Assembly (NCBI GenBank): GCA_964635575.1
Contig: CAZWNY010000001.1
Span: 1 to 64,000, forward strand
Direction: 5' to 3'
DNA length: 64,000 bases
From: GCA-2733415 sp964635575
Lineage (GTDB): Bacteria > Bacteroidota > Bacteroidia > Flavobacteriales > Flavobacteriaceae
Below, piece after piece: positions 8,765 through 17,382 of the stretch. Under the pieces are notes generated by a model. That model saw only the letters and a list, made by a program, of their open reading frames with translations, did no database searches and had not been told where the DNA came from. Within the stretch, counting starts at the first letter, position 1; each line of letters opens with the position of its first letter. A program made the position numbers and the translations under genes.

Positions 8765-9403
8765 TTAATTAGAAGTTAATTGACGAGATCCATCTTCTTG
8801 ATATGCATATTTTAAATTAATATATCCATGAACACCTAGGTCATTATAAAAACTAATAATTTGTGTTTTTGCATATTTTCCATCGGCAGTTTTAACAACA
8901 TAAATGTGGTTTGTTGGTGTGTACACTGGTGGTGGTCCGCTATAGGTTATAGCGCCTATAAATACCGGGTTTCCATTTGAATCCATCATGGTTGGAGGGT
9001 TTGGTATGTTTAGTTGTTGAATGATTTGAATTGTAGTATCTTCTGTATATCCTGCTTCTGGAGCTTCATTAACACTATTAAAGTCTACTATTCCAGCATT
9101 ATAAACAGCACTTTCTCCTGCTCCTGAAACTCCTCCGTTTGTTCTAACATTATAACGATTAAAGGCGATATCCCATTCTAAACTTGTTTGATAATTACTA
9201 TCATTAACTGTAGTAACTTCGGCTCCTGTAGCGAATGAAAAATAAATCCAATCTTCACCGTAACTAGTAATACGACTTAATGTTATTGTTTTGGATGTTA
9301 TACTTGATGGTGATGGTGGTAGAATTTCGACGTCATCACTATCGCAAGATATTGTAATATTTATAAATAATACGAATGCTAAAAGGCTACTTAGTTTTTT
9401 CAT
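8765..9403 (-). CDS. hmuY: HmuY-like heme-binding lipoprotein
   Basis: Surface lipoprotein that captures heme and passes it to the TonB-dependent receptor. The chosen start (ATG 9401-9403) gives MKKLSSLLAFVLFINITISC, a lipoprotein signal with the lipidated Cys at residue 20, then a short Asp/Pro spacer. The HmuY hallmark WDIAFNRYNVRTNGG occurs mid-protein, followed by SGAGESAVYNAG, and the C-terminal strands include HIYVVKTADGKYAKTQIISF. Three more in-frame ATGs upstream, inside a 9-bp repeat, would add up to 18 residues and are unlikely to be the main start. It lies 4 bases after the hmuR stop and is probably coupled to it. I cannot identify the heme ligands. Confidence 0.85.
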   Translation of the reverse strand: MKKLSSLLAFVLFINITISCDSDDVEILPPSPSSITSKTITLSRITSYGEDWIYFSFATGAEVTTVNDSNYQTSLEWDIAFNRYNVRTNGGVSGAGESAVYNAGIVDFNSVNEAPEAGYTEDTTIQIIQQLNIPNPPTMMDSNGNPVFIGAITYSGPPPVYTPTNHIYVVKTADGKYAKTQIISFYNDLGVHGYINLKYAYQEDGSRQLTSN

Positions 9404-9470
9404 TGTTTTAACTGTTTTTGTTGTTTTCATTGTTTTTGTTGTTTTCATTGTTTTCATTGTTTTTGTTGTT
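9399..9470 (-). repeat. Eight in-frame 9-bp units joining hmuR to hmuY
   Basis: Read on the minus strand this is eight consecutive 9-base units of two main kinds (AACAACAAA and AACAATGAA, plus one AACAGTTAA). In the hmuR frame they encode NNK/NNE and end in NS-stop; in the hmuY frame the ATG-bearing units give four in-frame start codons. Because the unit is a multiple of three, gain or loss of units changes tail length and start number without breaking either frame. Confidence 0.9.
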
Positions 9471-11753
9471 TGTAAATAATTTATTCATGTTTAATTTTAA
9501 TCCTATAAAATAACTTCTACCATTTGAGATAGAAGTATTGAAAGTAACTACTTCTGGTGTGAAATTAAAAAGGTTATTTGCGCCTATAGTTACATCTATG
9601 TTTTTTATTTTTTGATAAACGCTAAGTCTCCAAATGCTATAATCTTCATAATGAACGCTATATTCAGCCTCAACAAGTTCTCCTCTGTGTGTTATGGTGT
9701 CTTTTAAAAACGCTTCTTTTGTGCCTGTATATTTTCCGTCTAATGAAACTGTTAATGCATAATTTTCTTTTTTATAATTATATCCGACTTGCACACTTCC
9801 TGTGTGTGGACTCAAAGTAGAAAGTCTAAAACCTTCTCTTTTGTTTTCTTTTATATAGGAGTAAGCGATTTTAAAAAACCAAAATTTTGTCGGACGATAT
9901 TGTAGATTATAATCAACTCCAAAAAGTGAAGCGTTTTCTGTATTTTGGTATTCAAAAGTTGTTTGATTATGATTAAATACACCTTCAATTTTTTCTTTAA
10001 ATGAATTGTTGTATATACTTACAGAGGTGTTTATTTTAGATTTGGTATATTCTACCGAAGTGGATATATATCTGTTAGTTTCTGGTTGTAGGTTTTCACT
10101 TCCTTTAATAATAAATAACCCTAACAAATCCCAGTTACTATATAATTCTTTAATATTTGGAGATCTGTATCCTGATGCAAAATTTGTTCGAATAGTTAAT
10201 GGGTTGTTTTTATACATTATCGAAAATTTTGGACTGTAATTCATTCCAAAAGTATTGTGTTGTTCTGCTCTTACGCCTAATACAGCATTCCATTTTTCTG
10301 AAATCTGATAATCATCTTGTACAAAAGCAACTTTACTAAAAATAGATTTTGTTTCTAGGTTTCTTGATTCATTAAATTGGTCGGATAATAAAGACTCATT
10401 TAAAAATTCTACACCAGCTATAATAAAATGGTTTTTGTTTATTTGAAAATGACCATTTAGTTTAGGGTTTGTAAGGATATGTTTATAGTTTTTCTCTTTT
10501 GTATTTAGTTTTTCAAAAAAAAAATATTTATTGTAAACATCATTATGCCAACTGATATCAACTTTTGTTTTTGAATTTATTTCATAAAAACTACGAACGG
10601 TATAATTAAAAGCATCGGTTCTTTCTCTTCTATTATCGGAATAATTAAAATCAAAATTATCATGCAGATAATAACTAGCTTGTGTTTTAATATTTATTTT
10701 ATCATTTACATTATAATTTAAAGATTGCGTTATTGTATAGTCTTTAATACCATTTACTTCTGTTGGATAAAATTCAATAGGTTTATTTATTATAGTATCT
10801 AATTTTTTATAAACTCCAGGTATAGAGTCTTTACCAAATACTTGGTATGCATCTTTAGTTTTGTAATTAAAATTAGTTTTACTAGTCCATTTTCCTAAAT
10901 TAAATCCTACTGTATAGTTTTGTGTTAAATTGAGTTTGTCTAAGTTTTTTTTAGATTTGTAAAAATCATCTGTTTTTTTAATATCATTATAGTTTTTTTC
11001 AGAATAGCTAGTGAATTGGGAAGATGCGTTTGCGTAAAATTTCTTTTTAGATTTTTTAGTTATAATGTTTATGACTGCACCCATTGCTTGTGAACCATAT
11101 AATGCAGACGAAGCGCCTTTTACAATTTCTATCCGTTCTACCTCTTGGCTATTTAATCTTGAATAATCAATATTACCTCTTGACTCTCCTGCTAATCGTT
11201 CTCCATCAATTAAAATAAGTATGTTTACAGGTTTTAAACCTTGAAAATTAAGATTTGCACCATAACCGTGTTGCTGAATTTCAATACTTGGAATATCTAT
11301 TTCTAACACATCCATTACATTTTGAAAACCACGAGAATTTATTTGTTCAGAGGTTATAACTTGTGTGAGTATTGGAGTGTTTTTTAAGGATTTTTCAGTT
11401 TTAGTTGCCGTTACAACCACTTGGTCCATTTGAAAAAGGTCTGTTTTTAAAAATATTGTTTTACTTATATTTGGTAAAATAACATCATTTATAGAAGCAT
11501 ATCCAACATGTGATATTGTCAACATACTTTTAGAAGTTACTAAATTTGGGGTTTCTCCAGTTATATTGGTAAATGAATGTTGTTTTTTATTAGTGCTTAT
11601 ATTTGTGAAAATAATATTAACTTCGGATAACACTTCTTTTGTATCAAAGTCTTTTACGGAAATTGTACCTGATTGAGCAAATACATTTACCGTAATTAAA
11701 GAAATGAAATAAATTAGTGTTTTTTTTGTTTGCAAAGGGTTATTAATTTTCAA
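9408..11753 (-). CDS. hmuR: TonB-dependent heme receptor, HmuR-like
   Basis: Outer-membrane beta-barrel that imports heme using TonB energy; 781 residues. In order: signal peptide to about residue 27 (LITVNVFAQ), a carboxypeptidase-like regulatory domain (about 28-105), a TonB box and plug start (QVVVTATKTEKSL), a plug with LIDGERLAGESRGNIDY and GSQAMGAVINIITKK, then the barrel. A heme-receptor-type segment has YRSPNIKELY followed by ENLQPE, the equivalents of the YRAP and NPDL boxes. The barrel should end near GRSYFIGLKLNMNKLF, but the repeat adds about 21 hydrophilic residues, unlike the usual terminal aromatic. The hmuY partner follows at once. Upstream, TAGATTTG (11773-11780) is a likely -7 element. 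Confidence 0.88.
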   Translation of the reverse strand: MKINNPLQTKKTLIYFISLITVNVFAQSGTISVKDFDTKEVLSEVNIIFTNISTNKKQHSFTNITGETPNLVTSKSMLTISHVGYASINDVILPNISKTIFLKTDLFQMDQVVVTATKTEKSLKNTPILTQVITSEQINSRGFQNVMDVLEIDIPSIEIQQHGYGANLNFQGLKPVNILILIDGERLAGESRGNIDYSRLNSQEVERIEIVKGASSALYGSQAMGAVINIITKKSKKKFYANASSQFTSYSEKNYNDIKKTDDFYKSKKNLDKLNLTQNYTVGFNLGKWTSKTNFNYKTKDAYQVFGKDSIPGVYKKLDTIINKPIEFYPTEVNGIKDYTITQSLNYNVNDKINIKTQASYYLHDNFDFNYSDNRRERTDAFNYTVRSFYEINSKTKVDISWHNDVYNKYFFFEKLNTKEKNYKHILTNPKLNGHFQINKNHFIIAGVEFLNESLLSDQFNESRNLETKSIFSKVAFVQDDYQISEKWNAVLGVRAEQHNTFGMNYSPKFSIMYKNNPLTIRTNFASGYRSPNIKELYSNWDLLGLFIIKGSENLQPETNRYISTSVEYTKSKINTSVSIYNNSFKEKIEGVFNHNQTTFEYQNTENASLFGVDYNLQYRPTKFWFFKIAYSYIKENKREGFRLSTLSPHTGSVQVGYNYKKENYALTVSLDGKYTGTKEAFLKDTITHRGELVEAEYSVHYEDYSIWRLSVYQKIKNIDVTIGANNLFNFTPEVVTFNTSISNGRSYFIGLKLNMNKLFTNNKNNENNENNKNNENNKNS

Positions 11754-12098
11754 TATTATTGTAATTATTTTGCAAATCTATTGGTATAACAATAATAATA
11801 ATAACGATAAAAATATTATAAATAACGATTGTTAAACACAAATTCAATTTAGAACCATTCTACGTAGTGGGTTTAAAACAATGATAAAAATCACATGGTT
11901 TATGTAGAAATATTTTATAAAGGCAATAAGTAATTTTTGTAGTTTACAAAACAGATTGTTTATTAGTAGATGTCTATTTTGTTTTAAAGTCAAGTTTCAT
12001 AGGTACAGAAACTTGACTAGGTAAGGTTTAGTTTTATGTTTTTTTGAGGTTAAAAATGAAGCATTCAAGTCTTCTTAAAAATCAACTATTACAATATT
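11754..12098. other. Intergenic region between ferritin and hmuR with promoter element and inverted repeat
   Basis: 345 bases without a gene. Near hmuR is a minus-strand -7 element TAGATTTG (11773-11780), 20 bases before the start codon; I find no well-spaced -33 partner. At 11988-12018 there is a perfect 11-bp inverted repeat (AGTCAAGTTTC, 9-base loop). It lies about 80 bases after the ferritin stop, without a clear T-run, so it may be a weak ferritin terminator or a regulatory site. I cannot recognise a Fur box by eye. Confidence 0.6.
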
Positions 12099-12602
12099 TT
12101 ATTTTGGATTAACTGAAGTAAATTGTTTAATATCATTATCAAATAAGTATAAACCACCTTTGTCATCACCTATCAAATTAATTTTATCTAAAATTGTTCT
12201 TGCTTGCGATTCTTCTTCAATTTGTTCTGCTACATACCATTGTAAAAAATTATGAGTTGCATAATCTTTTTCTTGTAGGCTTATGTCTACTAATTCATTA
12301 ATACTTTTTGAAACAAATATTTCGTGTTCAAATAAAGTTTCAAACATTGCTTTGAATGAGCCAAACTCAATTGCTGGTGCTGTAAGTTCAGATACTTTAG
12401 CATGTCCGCCTCTTTCGTTTATATACCTAATTAATTTTAATTCGTGATCTCTTTCTTCATCAGACTGTGCATACATAAATGTTGCAACACCATTTAAACC
12501 TTGTACTTCTGCCCAAGATGCCATGGCTAAATATATTTGTGATGATTCCGCTTCTATTCTAATTTGATTATTAAGTGCCTTTTCTATATTGGCTGATAAC
12601 AT
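12099..12602 (-). CDS. ftnA: Bacterial non-heme ferritin
   Basis: Iron-storage protein that oxidises Fe2+ and stores it as ferric mineral in a 24-subunit shell. 167 residues, family-typical. All ferroxidase ligands sit at their E. coli FtnA positions: Glu17, Glu50, His53, Glu94, Gln127 and Glu130 (within SDEERDHE, FEHEIF and AEQIEEES). No heme-ligand methionine of the bacterioferritin type is evident. It is transcribed alone on the minus strand, directly upstream of the heme-receptor operon in the same direction. A -7 element TATATTTG at 12728-12735 would give a leader of about 120 bases. Cytoplasmic. Confidence 0.95.
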   Translation of the reverse strand: MLSANIEKALNNQIRIEAESSQIYLAMASWAEVQGLNGVATFMYAQSDEERDHELKLIRYINERGGHAKVSELTAPAIEFGSFKAMFETLFEHEIFVSKSINELVDISLQEKDYATHNFLQWYVAEQIEEESQARTILDKINLIGDDKGGLYLFDNDIKQFTSVNPK

Positions 12603-13009
12603 AATGTTGCTTTTTAGTTGATTAAATTTTTAAAAGATGTGCATTCATAAATCTATAGTTATCAGTAAAATAATAAGTGTTGCAAATATCGTTTTTCTGA
12701 ATCGTTTAATTAAAGCACAGCCTACTGCAAATATAAGAAAAATTACTAAAAAATATCGTTTTAACTAATCTTTAATCAAGCCACAACGATGTAGTCGTTT
12801 TAAGTTATTTAAAGTTTCGGAAATACGTTGTAAATATCATTAATCTTAAAAATAAAACCCTACAATTTATAATCGTCAATTCGTATTCGATAAGCAAAAT
12901 TGTTAACTGATAACTTTTTATGATGATGCTTGTCAGTTTCTGAAAATATTTCCTTTAAATTTTATACCTTTACGTCATCAATTAATTCAAATTAATACCA
13001 AAAGTAAAG
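12603..13009. other. Divergent intergenic region, ferritin / dnaG
   Basis: About 407 AT-rich bases. On the minus strand TATATTTG (12728-12735) and the near-match GATATTTG (12683-12690) share an ATATTTGCA core and are candidate ferritin promoters. On the plus strand TACCTTTA (12965-12972) is a probable variant -7 element for dnaG, 38 bases from its start. I see no gene; a short minus-strand open stretch around 12770-12835 is too small and startless to support. Confidence 0.5.
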
Positions 13010-14968
13010 TTGATATCACAAAACACGATAAATCAAGTATTTGAAACCGCTCGTTTAGAGGAAGTTATAGGCGACTTTGTGCAACTTAAAAAAGCAGGAA
13101 GTAATTTTAAAGGATTAAGTCCGTTTACAGATGAGCGTTCACCAAGTTTTATGGTATCACCTGTAAAGCAAATTTGGAAAGATTTTTCGTCAGGAAAAGG
13201 AGGAAATGTAGTCGCGTTTTTAATGGAACACGAACATTTTAATTACCCAGAAGCCATAAAATATCTAGCTAAAAAATACAATATAGAAATAGAAGAAACT
13301 CAACGTAGTGACGAGCAAAAAATCCAAGCAAGCGAGCGTGAAAGTATGTATTTAGTGTCTGAATATGCACAAAAATATTTTGCAGATATATTGCATAATA
13401 ATGAAAAAGGAAAAGCAATTGGTTACACCTATTTTAAAGAGCGTGGCTTTACTGATGAAACAATTAAAGACTTTAATTTAGGGTATGCTTTAGATGAATG
13501 GGAAGCATTTACAAAAACCGCTATAAAAGAAGGGTATCAATTAGAGTTTTTAGAAAAAACAGGACTTACTGTAGTAAAAGAAACCAAACAATTTGATCGT
13601 TTTAAAGGTCGAGTATTGTTTCCAATACATTCCATGAGCGGTAGAGTCCTTGGTTTTGGAGGAAGAATTTTGTCCGAAGTAAATAAAAAAGCAGCAAAAT
13701 ATTTAAACTCTCCAGAAAGTGAAATTTATCATAAAAGTAAAATTTTATACGGTATTTATCACGCCAAACAAGCAATTGCGAAAGAAGATAATTGCTATTT
13801 AGTAGAAGGTTATACGGACGTGATACAGTTCCATCAAGCGGGTATTAAAAATGTAGTAGCCTCATCAGGTACTGCGCTTACGAGTGATCAAATACGCTTG
13901 GTAAATCGTTTAACTAAAAATATAACCGTTTTATTTGATGGCGATGCAGCAGGTATACGAGCATCTTTACGAGGTGTCGATTTAATTTTAGAACAAGGTA
14001 TGAATGTTCGTATATGTACGTTTCCTGAAGGAGAAGACCCTGATTCTTTTGCTAAAAAAACATCACATGAAAATTTGTTGTTGTATTTAAAAGAAAACTC
14101 AAAAGATTTTATAGCCTTTAAAGCAAGTGTTTTAAATTTCGAAACTAAAAACGATCCCGTAAAAAAATCAGAAACTATAAGAGATATTATTACAAGTATT
14201 TCAAAAATACCAGACGTAATAAAGCAAGAATTGTACATTAAAGAATGTGCGCGTATTATGGAGGTTTCGGAAGAAGTACTATTCTCTACATTAGCACAAC
14301 TTACTAGTGCAGCAATACGAGAAGATAACAAGAAACAAAAGCAAGAACAAAAAACGTTTAATGTTGTTAAAAATACACCAGCTATAAAAAAAGTTGATGA
14401 GCAATATGAGTTGGAACGTAAAATTATTCAAATTTTATTATTGTACGGTAATCAGGTCGATAAATTTGAAGAATATTATAATAAAGAAAATGAAAAAGGA
14501 GATTTGGTGCTCGAAAAAACGATGGAAGAAGCAACCGTATATCAAAAAATATTTCTGAGTTTACAAGATGATGAAGTGGAATTTACAAACCAATTGTTTA
14601 AAGAGTTGTATTATAAGTTAGTCGAAAAACTACAACAAACCGAAGGAACATTAAAAATAAATCAATTTGTAAATGAGCTAGATGTAACACTATCTTCTGA
14701 GGTAACCTCTATTTTAATGGAAGAAGAACGATATGTATTGCACGACTGGGAAAGCCAAAATATTTTTGTAAAACCGAAAAAGGAAACCATTGGGCAATTG
14801 GTTGTTTCTACAATATTATCGTTAAGACGTTTTTTAGTAACCCAAAAAATTAATGAACTCTCAAAAACTATATCGGAAACAGAATCAAACCAAAACCTGT
14901 TACAAGACGTATTGGATTATATGGGATTAAGAAAAGTACTATCCGAAAAACTAAATCGAGTAGTGTAG
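13010..14968 (+). CDS. dnaG: DNA primase DnaG with zinc ligands lost
   Basis: Synthesises RNA primers for replication; 652 residues. The N-terminal CHC2-type fold is recognisable (SPFTDERSPSFMVSPVKQIW, then SSGKGGNVVAFLMEHEHF) but none of the usual zinc-binding Cys/His residues remains: CPFH is SPFT and CFGCG is DFSSG. The Toprim catalytic core is intact (YLVEGYTDVI with its Glu, SSGTALTSDQ, VLFDGDAAGIRAS, PEGEDPDSF). The C-terminal third is the helicase-binding region. The start is TTG at 13010, chosen because MISQNTINQVFETAR matches the usual N-terminus and no ATG is available. To my knowledge zinc-ligand loss is general in flavobacterial DnaG. Confidence 0.93.
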   Translation: MISQNTINQVFETARLEEVIGDFVQLKKAGSNFKGLSPFTDERSPSFMVSPVKQIWKDFSSGKGGNVVAFLMEHEHFNYPEAIKYLAKKYNIEIEETQRSDEQKIQASERESMYLVSEYAQKYFADILHNNEKGKAIGYTYFKERGFTDETIKDFNLGYALDEWEAFTKTAIKEGYQLEFLEKTGLTVVKETKQFDRFKGRVLFPIHSMSGRVLGFGGRILSEVNKKAAKYLNSPESEIYHKSKILYGIYHAKQAIAKEDNCYLVEGYTDVIQFHQAGIKNVVASSGTALTSDQIRLVNRLTKNITVLFDGDAAGIRASLRGVDLILEQGMNVRICTFPEGEDPDSFAKKTSHENLLLYLKENSKDFIAFKASVLNFETKNDPVKKSETIRDIITSISKIPDVIKQELYIKECARIMEVSEEVLFSTLAQLTSAAIREDNKKQKQEQKTFNVVKNTPAIKKVDEQYELERKIIQILLLYGNQVDKFEEYYNKENEKGDLVLEKTMEEATVYQKIFLSLQDDEVEFTNQLFKELYYKLVEKLQQTEGTLKINQFVNELDVTLSSEVTSILMEEERYVLHDWESQNIFVKPKKETIGQLVVSTILSLRRFLVTQKINELSKTISETESNQNLLQDVLDYMGLRKVLSEKLNRVV

Positions 14969-15053
14969 TTATAAGTCGTTAAAAATTAGAAAAACACTAA
15001 AAAAAACAAATATTCAAAACAAAAAAATAGGAGCTATAATATACACCTTTAAG

Positions 15054-15842
15054 TTATTTAAAATTTTCGGGTATTTTGCAAACAGGGATAGGATTCATTT
15101 TATGCTGATTTCTGTTATTATAACGAGTATAAATTTTAAAAACAGTTAATTCTCTATCCTTAAAATCGGCATCTGTTTTACCTTTTTCTTGCATGTTCAT
15201 AGCCCATTCTAGCTCATCATAATTTGCGCCAATTTGATCTTCATCACTTCGGGTATCGCCAAATAAACCGTCAGACGGTTTCGCAATCATAATACTTTTA
15301 GGTACATTTAAAACTTTAGCAATGGCATATACTTCAGATTTCATTAAATCGGCAATCGGGCTTAAATCTACTCCTCCATCGCCATATTTGGTATAAAAAC
15401 CAACACCAAAATCTTCAACTTTATTACCAGTTCCTGCAACCAAATAACCCAACAAACCTGCGTAATAATATAAGGTAGTCATACGTAACCGTGCACGAGT
15501 GTTTGCTAAAGCCATATCTACGGTAACTTGTTCGCCACTTAAAGGAATTTCAGTTTTAAACTCCTCAAAAACAGGAGTTAGGTCGGTTTTGGTAGCAGTT
15601 ACATTATTAAAATTATTTTTTAAATGCGCAATATGTTCTTGCGCACGAGTAACATGACTTGCAGCTTGATGAATAGGCATCTCAATACAAAGAACAGGGA
15701 AGCCCGTTTTAGCACAAAGCGTAGCAGTTACTGCTGAGTCAATACCGCCACTAACGCCAATAACAAACCCTTTTACTCCCGATTTTGTAGCGTAATCTGT
15801 TAGCCATTCGACAATATGATGTATCACTTTTTCTGATTGCAT
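15054..15842 (-). CDS. nadE: NH3-dependent NAD+ synthetase
   Basis: Last step of NAD biosynthesis: amidation of nicotinic acid adenine dinucleotide with ATP and ammonia. 262 residues from the ATG at 15842, which gives MQSEKVIHHIVEWLTDYATK; the frame runs 25 residues further upstream but those are not conserved and would overlap the rplY promoter region. The PP-loop SGGIDSA is at about residues 30-36, followed by YLVAGTGNKVEDFGVGFYTKYGDGG and KPSDGLFG, typical of the family. No glutaminase domain, hence ammonia-dependent. It converges with dnaG and is divergent from rplY. Confidence 0.92.
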   Translation of the reverse strand: MQSEKVIHHIVEWLTDYATKSGVKGFVIGVSGGIDSAVTATLCAKTGFPVLCIEMPIHQAASHVTRAQEHIAHLKNNFNNVTATKTDLTPVFEEFKTEIPLSGEQVTVDMALANTRARLRMTTLYYYAGLLGYLVAGTGNKVEDFGVGFYTKYGDGGVDLSPIADLMKSEVYAIAKVLNVPKSIMIAKPSDGLFGDTRSDEDQIGANYDELEWAMNMQEKGKTDADFKDRELTVFKIYTRYNNRNQHKMNPIPVCKIPENFK

Positions 15843-15906
15843 AACGTATAATAGTTGTTTGTAAATATGTTCAAATATAAGTAAAATAATAAAGTAATAT
15901 TTATTT

Positions 15907-15936
15907 TTGAGAAACATAATAAATATAGTACATTTG
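15907..15936 (+). promoter_or_regulatory. Promoter of rplY
   Basis: TTG at 15907-15909 and TACATTTG at 15929-15936 are separated by 19 bases, a full match to the flavobacterial promoter. The rplY ATG lies 44 bases downstream of the -7 element. Confidence 0.8.
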
Positions 15937-15980
15937 CAGACCTTTAAAAAAAGGAATTAATTTAAAAACAAAAAAATAAA

Positions 15981-16604
15981 ATGAAATCAATTACAATTAA
16001 CGGATCTCAAAGAGAAAGCGTAGGTAAATTATCCACAAAAGCCTTACGTAATGCTGGTCAGGTTCCTTGCGTAGTTTACGGAGGAGATAAATCAGTACAT
16101 TTTGCAGCAAAGGAATTAGCTTTTGCAAAATTAGTTTATACCTCTAGCGCACACGCAGTTGTGATTGCCTTAGATAATGGTGAAAAAATTAATGCAATTT
16201 TACAAGACATTCAATTTCACCCAGTAACAGACCGTATTTTACATGTAGATTTTTATCAAATTTATGAAGATAAAGAAGTTACTATGTCGATCCCTGTAAA
16301 ATATGAAGGTGTAGCGCCTGGTATTTTATTGGGAGGTGTTTTACGTAAAACCAACCGAAGATTAAAAGTAAAAGCAACACCAGCTAACTTGCCAGACTTT
16401 ATAGTAGCAAACATATCAAAACTAAATATTGGTAATAAATTATATGTTACTGCTTTAGAAAACGAAAAATATACATTTTCACATCCCGATAACACAGTAG
16501 TAGCACAAGTTAAGATGGCTCGTGCTGCAATAAAAGCTGAAGAAGGAGAAGAAAAAGAAAAAGAAGGAGAAGAAGGGGCAACTGAAGAAAAAGCAGCAGA
16601 ATAA
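15981..16604 (+). CDS. rplY: 50S ribosomal protein L25, CTC form
   Basis: Binds 5S rRNA in the large ribosomal subunit. 207 residues: the N-terminal L25 domain (SITINGSQRESVGKLSTKALRNAGQVPCVVYGG) and the C-terminal TL5/CTC beta domain (DFYQIYEDKEVTMSIPVKYEGVAPG), then a very acidic tail rich in Glu/Lys/Gly (about residues 186-207). The long tail is typical of the Bacteroidota form. A full promoter precedes it and a strong terminator follows, so it is probably a single-gene unit. In this lineage rplY is commonly next to pth, as here. Confidence 0.96.
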   Translation: MKSITINGSQRESVGKLSTKALRNAGQVPCVVYGGDKSVHFAAKELAFAKLVYTSSAHAVVIALDNGEKINAILQDIQFHPVTDRILHVDFYQIYEDKEVTMSIPVKYEGVAPGILLGGVLRKTNRRLKVKATPANLPDFIVANISKLNIGNKLYVTALENEKYTFSHPDNTVVAQVKMARAAIKAEEGEEKEKEGEEGATEEKAAE

Positions 16605-16656
16605 ATTTTATATTTAATACTGTACATTACTTTTTAAAAATAGTTATAAAATATTT

Positions 16657-16687
16657 AAAAGCATTCAGCATTTTGTTGAATGCTTTT
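16657..16687 (+). terminator. Intrinsic terminator of rplY
   Basis: 11-bp stem AAAAGCATTCA with its complement around a 9-base loop, followed by a T-run that continues into TTTATTTTT. Placed 52 bases after the rplY stop. Confidence 0.88.
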
Positions 16688-16742
16688 TTTATTTTTACAG
16701 AAATATCAAATAATAAAATAATATTTATCTAAACCAAAATTG

Positions 16743-17375
16743 ATGTATAAATGGCTTATTAATATATTAAAAAAACAAAAAAAAACTACTTTAGAAGAGC
16801 AAAATCCTATGAAAAAATTTTTAATTGTTGGTTTAGGAAATGTTGGTGCAGACTATGTGCATACACGTCATAACGTTGGTTTTAAAGTGTTAGATTATTT
16901 AGCAAAACAAGAAAATTTAACGTTTGAAAATCAAAAGCTAGGAGCAATTACTACCTATAAATTTAAAGGAAGAGTTTTTATTTTATTAAAACCTTCAACC
17001 TATATGAATTTAAGCGGTAAAGCAATAAAATATTGGCTAACTAAAGAAAAAATACCTACTGAAAATCTCCTAGTAATTACAGACGATTTAAATTTGCCGT
17101 TTGGTGTTTTTCGTATAAAAATAAAAGGAAGTGCAGGTGGTCATAACGGATTGAAAGATACACAAAACGTATTGCAAACGACTATCTATAATCGGTTTAG
17201 ATTCGGAATCAGTGATCAGTTTGCAAAAGGACGTCAGGTAGATTATGTCTTGGGAAATTGGACAACAGAAGAACAAAAACACCTTCCTGAACGATTAGAG
17301 AAAGCCTCTGAAATTATAAAATCTTTTGGATTATCAGGAATTAGTAATACAATGAATATCTTTAACGGAAAATAG
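16743..17375 (+). CDS. pth: Peptidyl-tRNA hydrolase
   Basis: Releases tRNA from prematurely dropped peptidyl-tRNA. About 210 residues; the core starts at MKKFLIVGLGNVGADY, with catalytic His in TRHNVGFKVLD, LLKPSTYMNLSG, the catalytic Asp in ITDDLNLPFG and GSAGGHNGLKD. An N-terminal extension of about 22 residues rich in Lys (MYKWLINILKKQKKTTLEEQ) precedes the core, as I recall in other flavobacterial Pth proteins. I place the start at ATG 16743; a TTG directly before it and the core Met at 16810 are alternatives. ribF follows 7 bases later, so the two are probably co-transcribed. Confidence 0.94.
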   Translation: MYKWLINILKKQKKTTLEEQNPMKKFLIVGLGNVGADYVHTRHNVGFKVLDYLAKQENLTFENQKLGAITTYKFKGRVFILLKPSTYMNLSGKAIKYWLTKEKIPTENLLVITDDLNLPFGVFRIKIKGSAGGHNGLKDTQNVLQTTIYNRFRFGISDQFAKGRQVDYVLGNWTTEEQKHLPERLEKASEIIKSFGLSGISNTMNIFNGK

Positions 17376-17382
17376 TAGATAG

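Noticed and set aside
9399..9470. Possible CRISPR-like array
   Set aside because: Units are 9 bases, contiguous and have no spacers; no cas gene is in the window.
9291..9479. A valine/phenylalanine-rich plus-strand frame that looks like a membrane segment
   Set aside because: It is the complement of the hmuR-hmuY 9-bp repeat; composition is a by-product of the repeat.
12770..12835. A short minus-strand stretch reading RISETLNNLKRLHRCGLIKD
   Set aside because: About 20 codons, no start codon and a stop directly upstream; too short to support as a gene or remnant.
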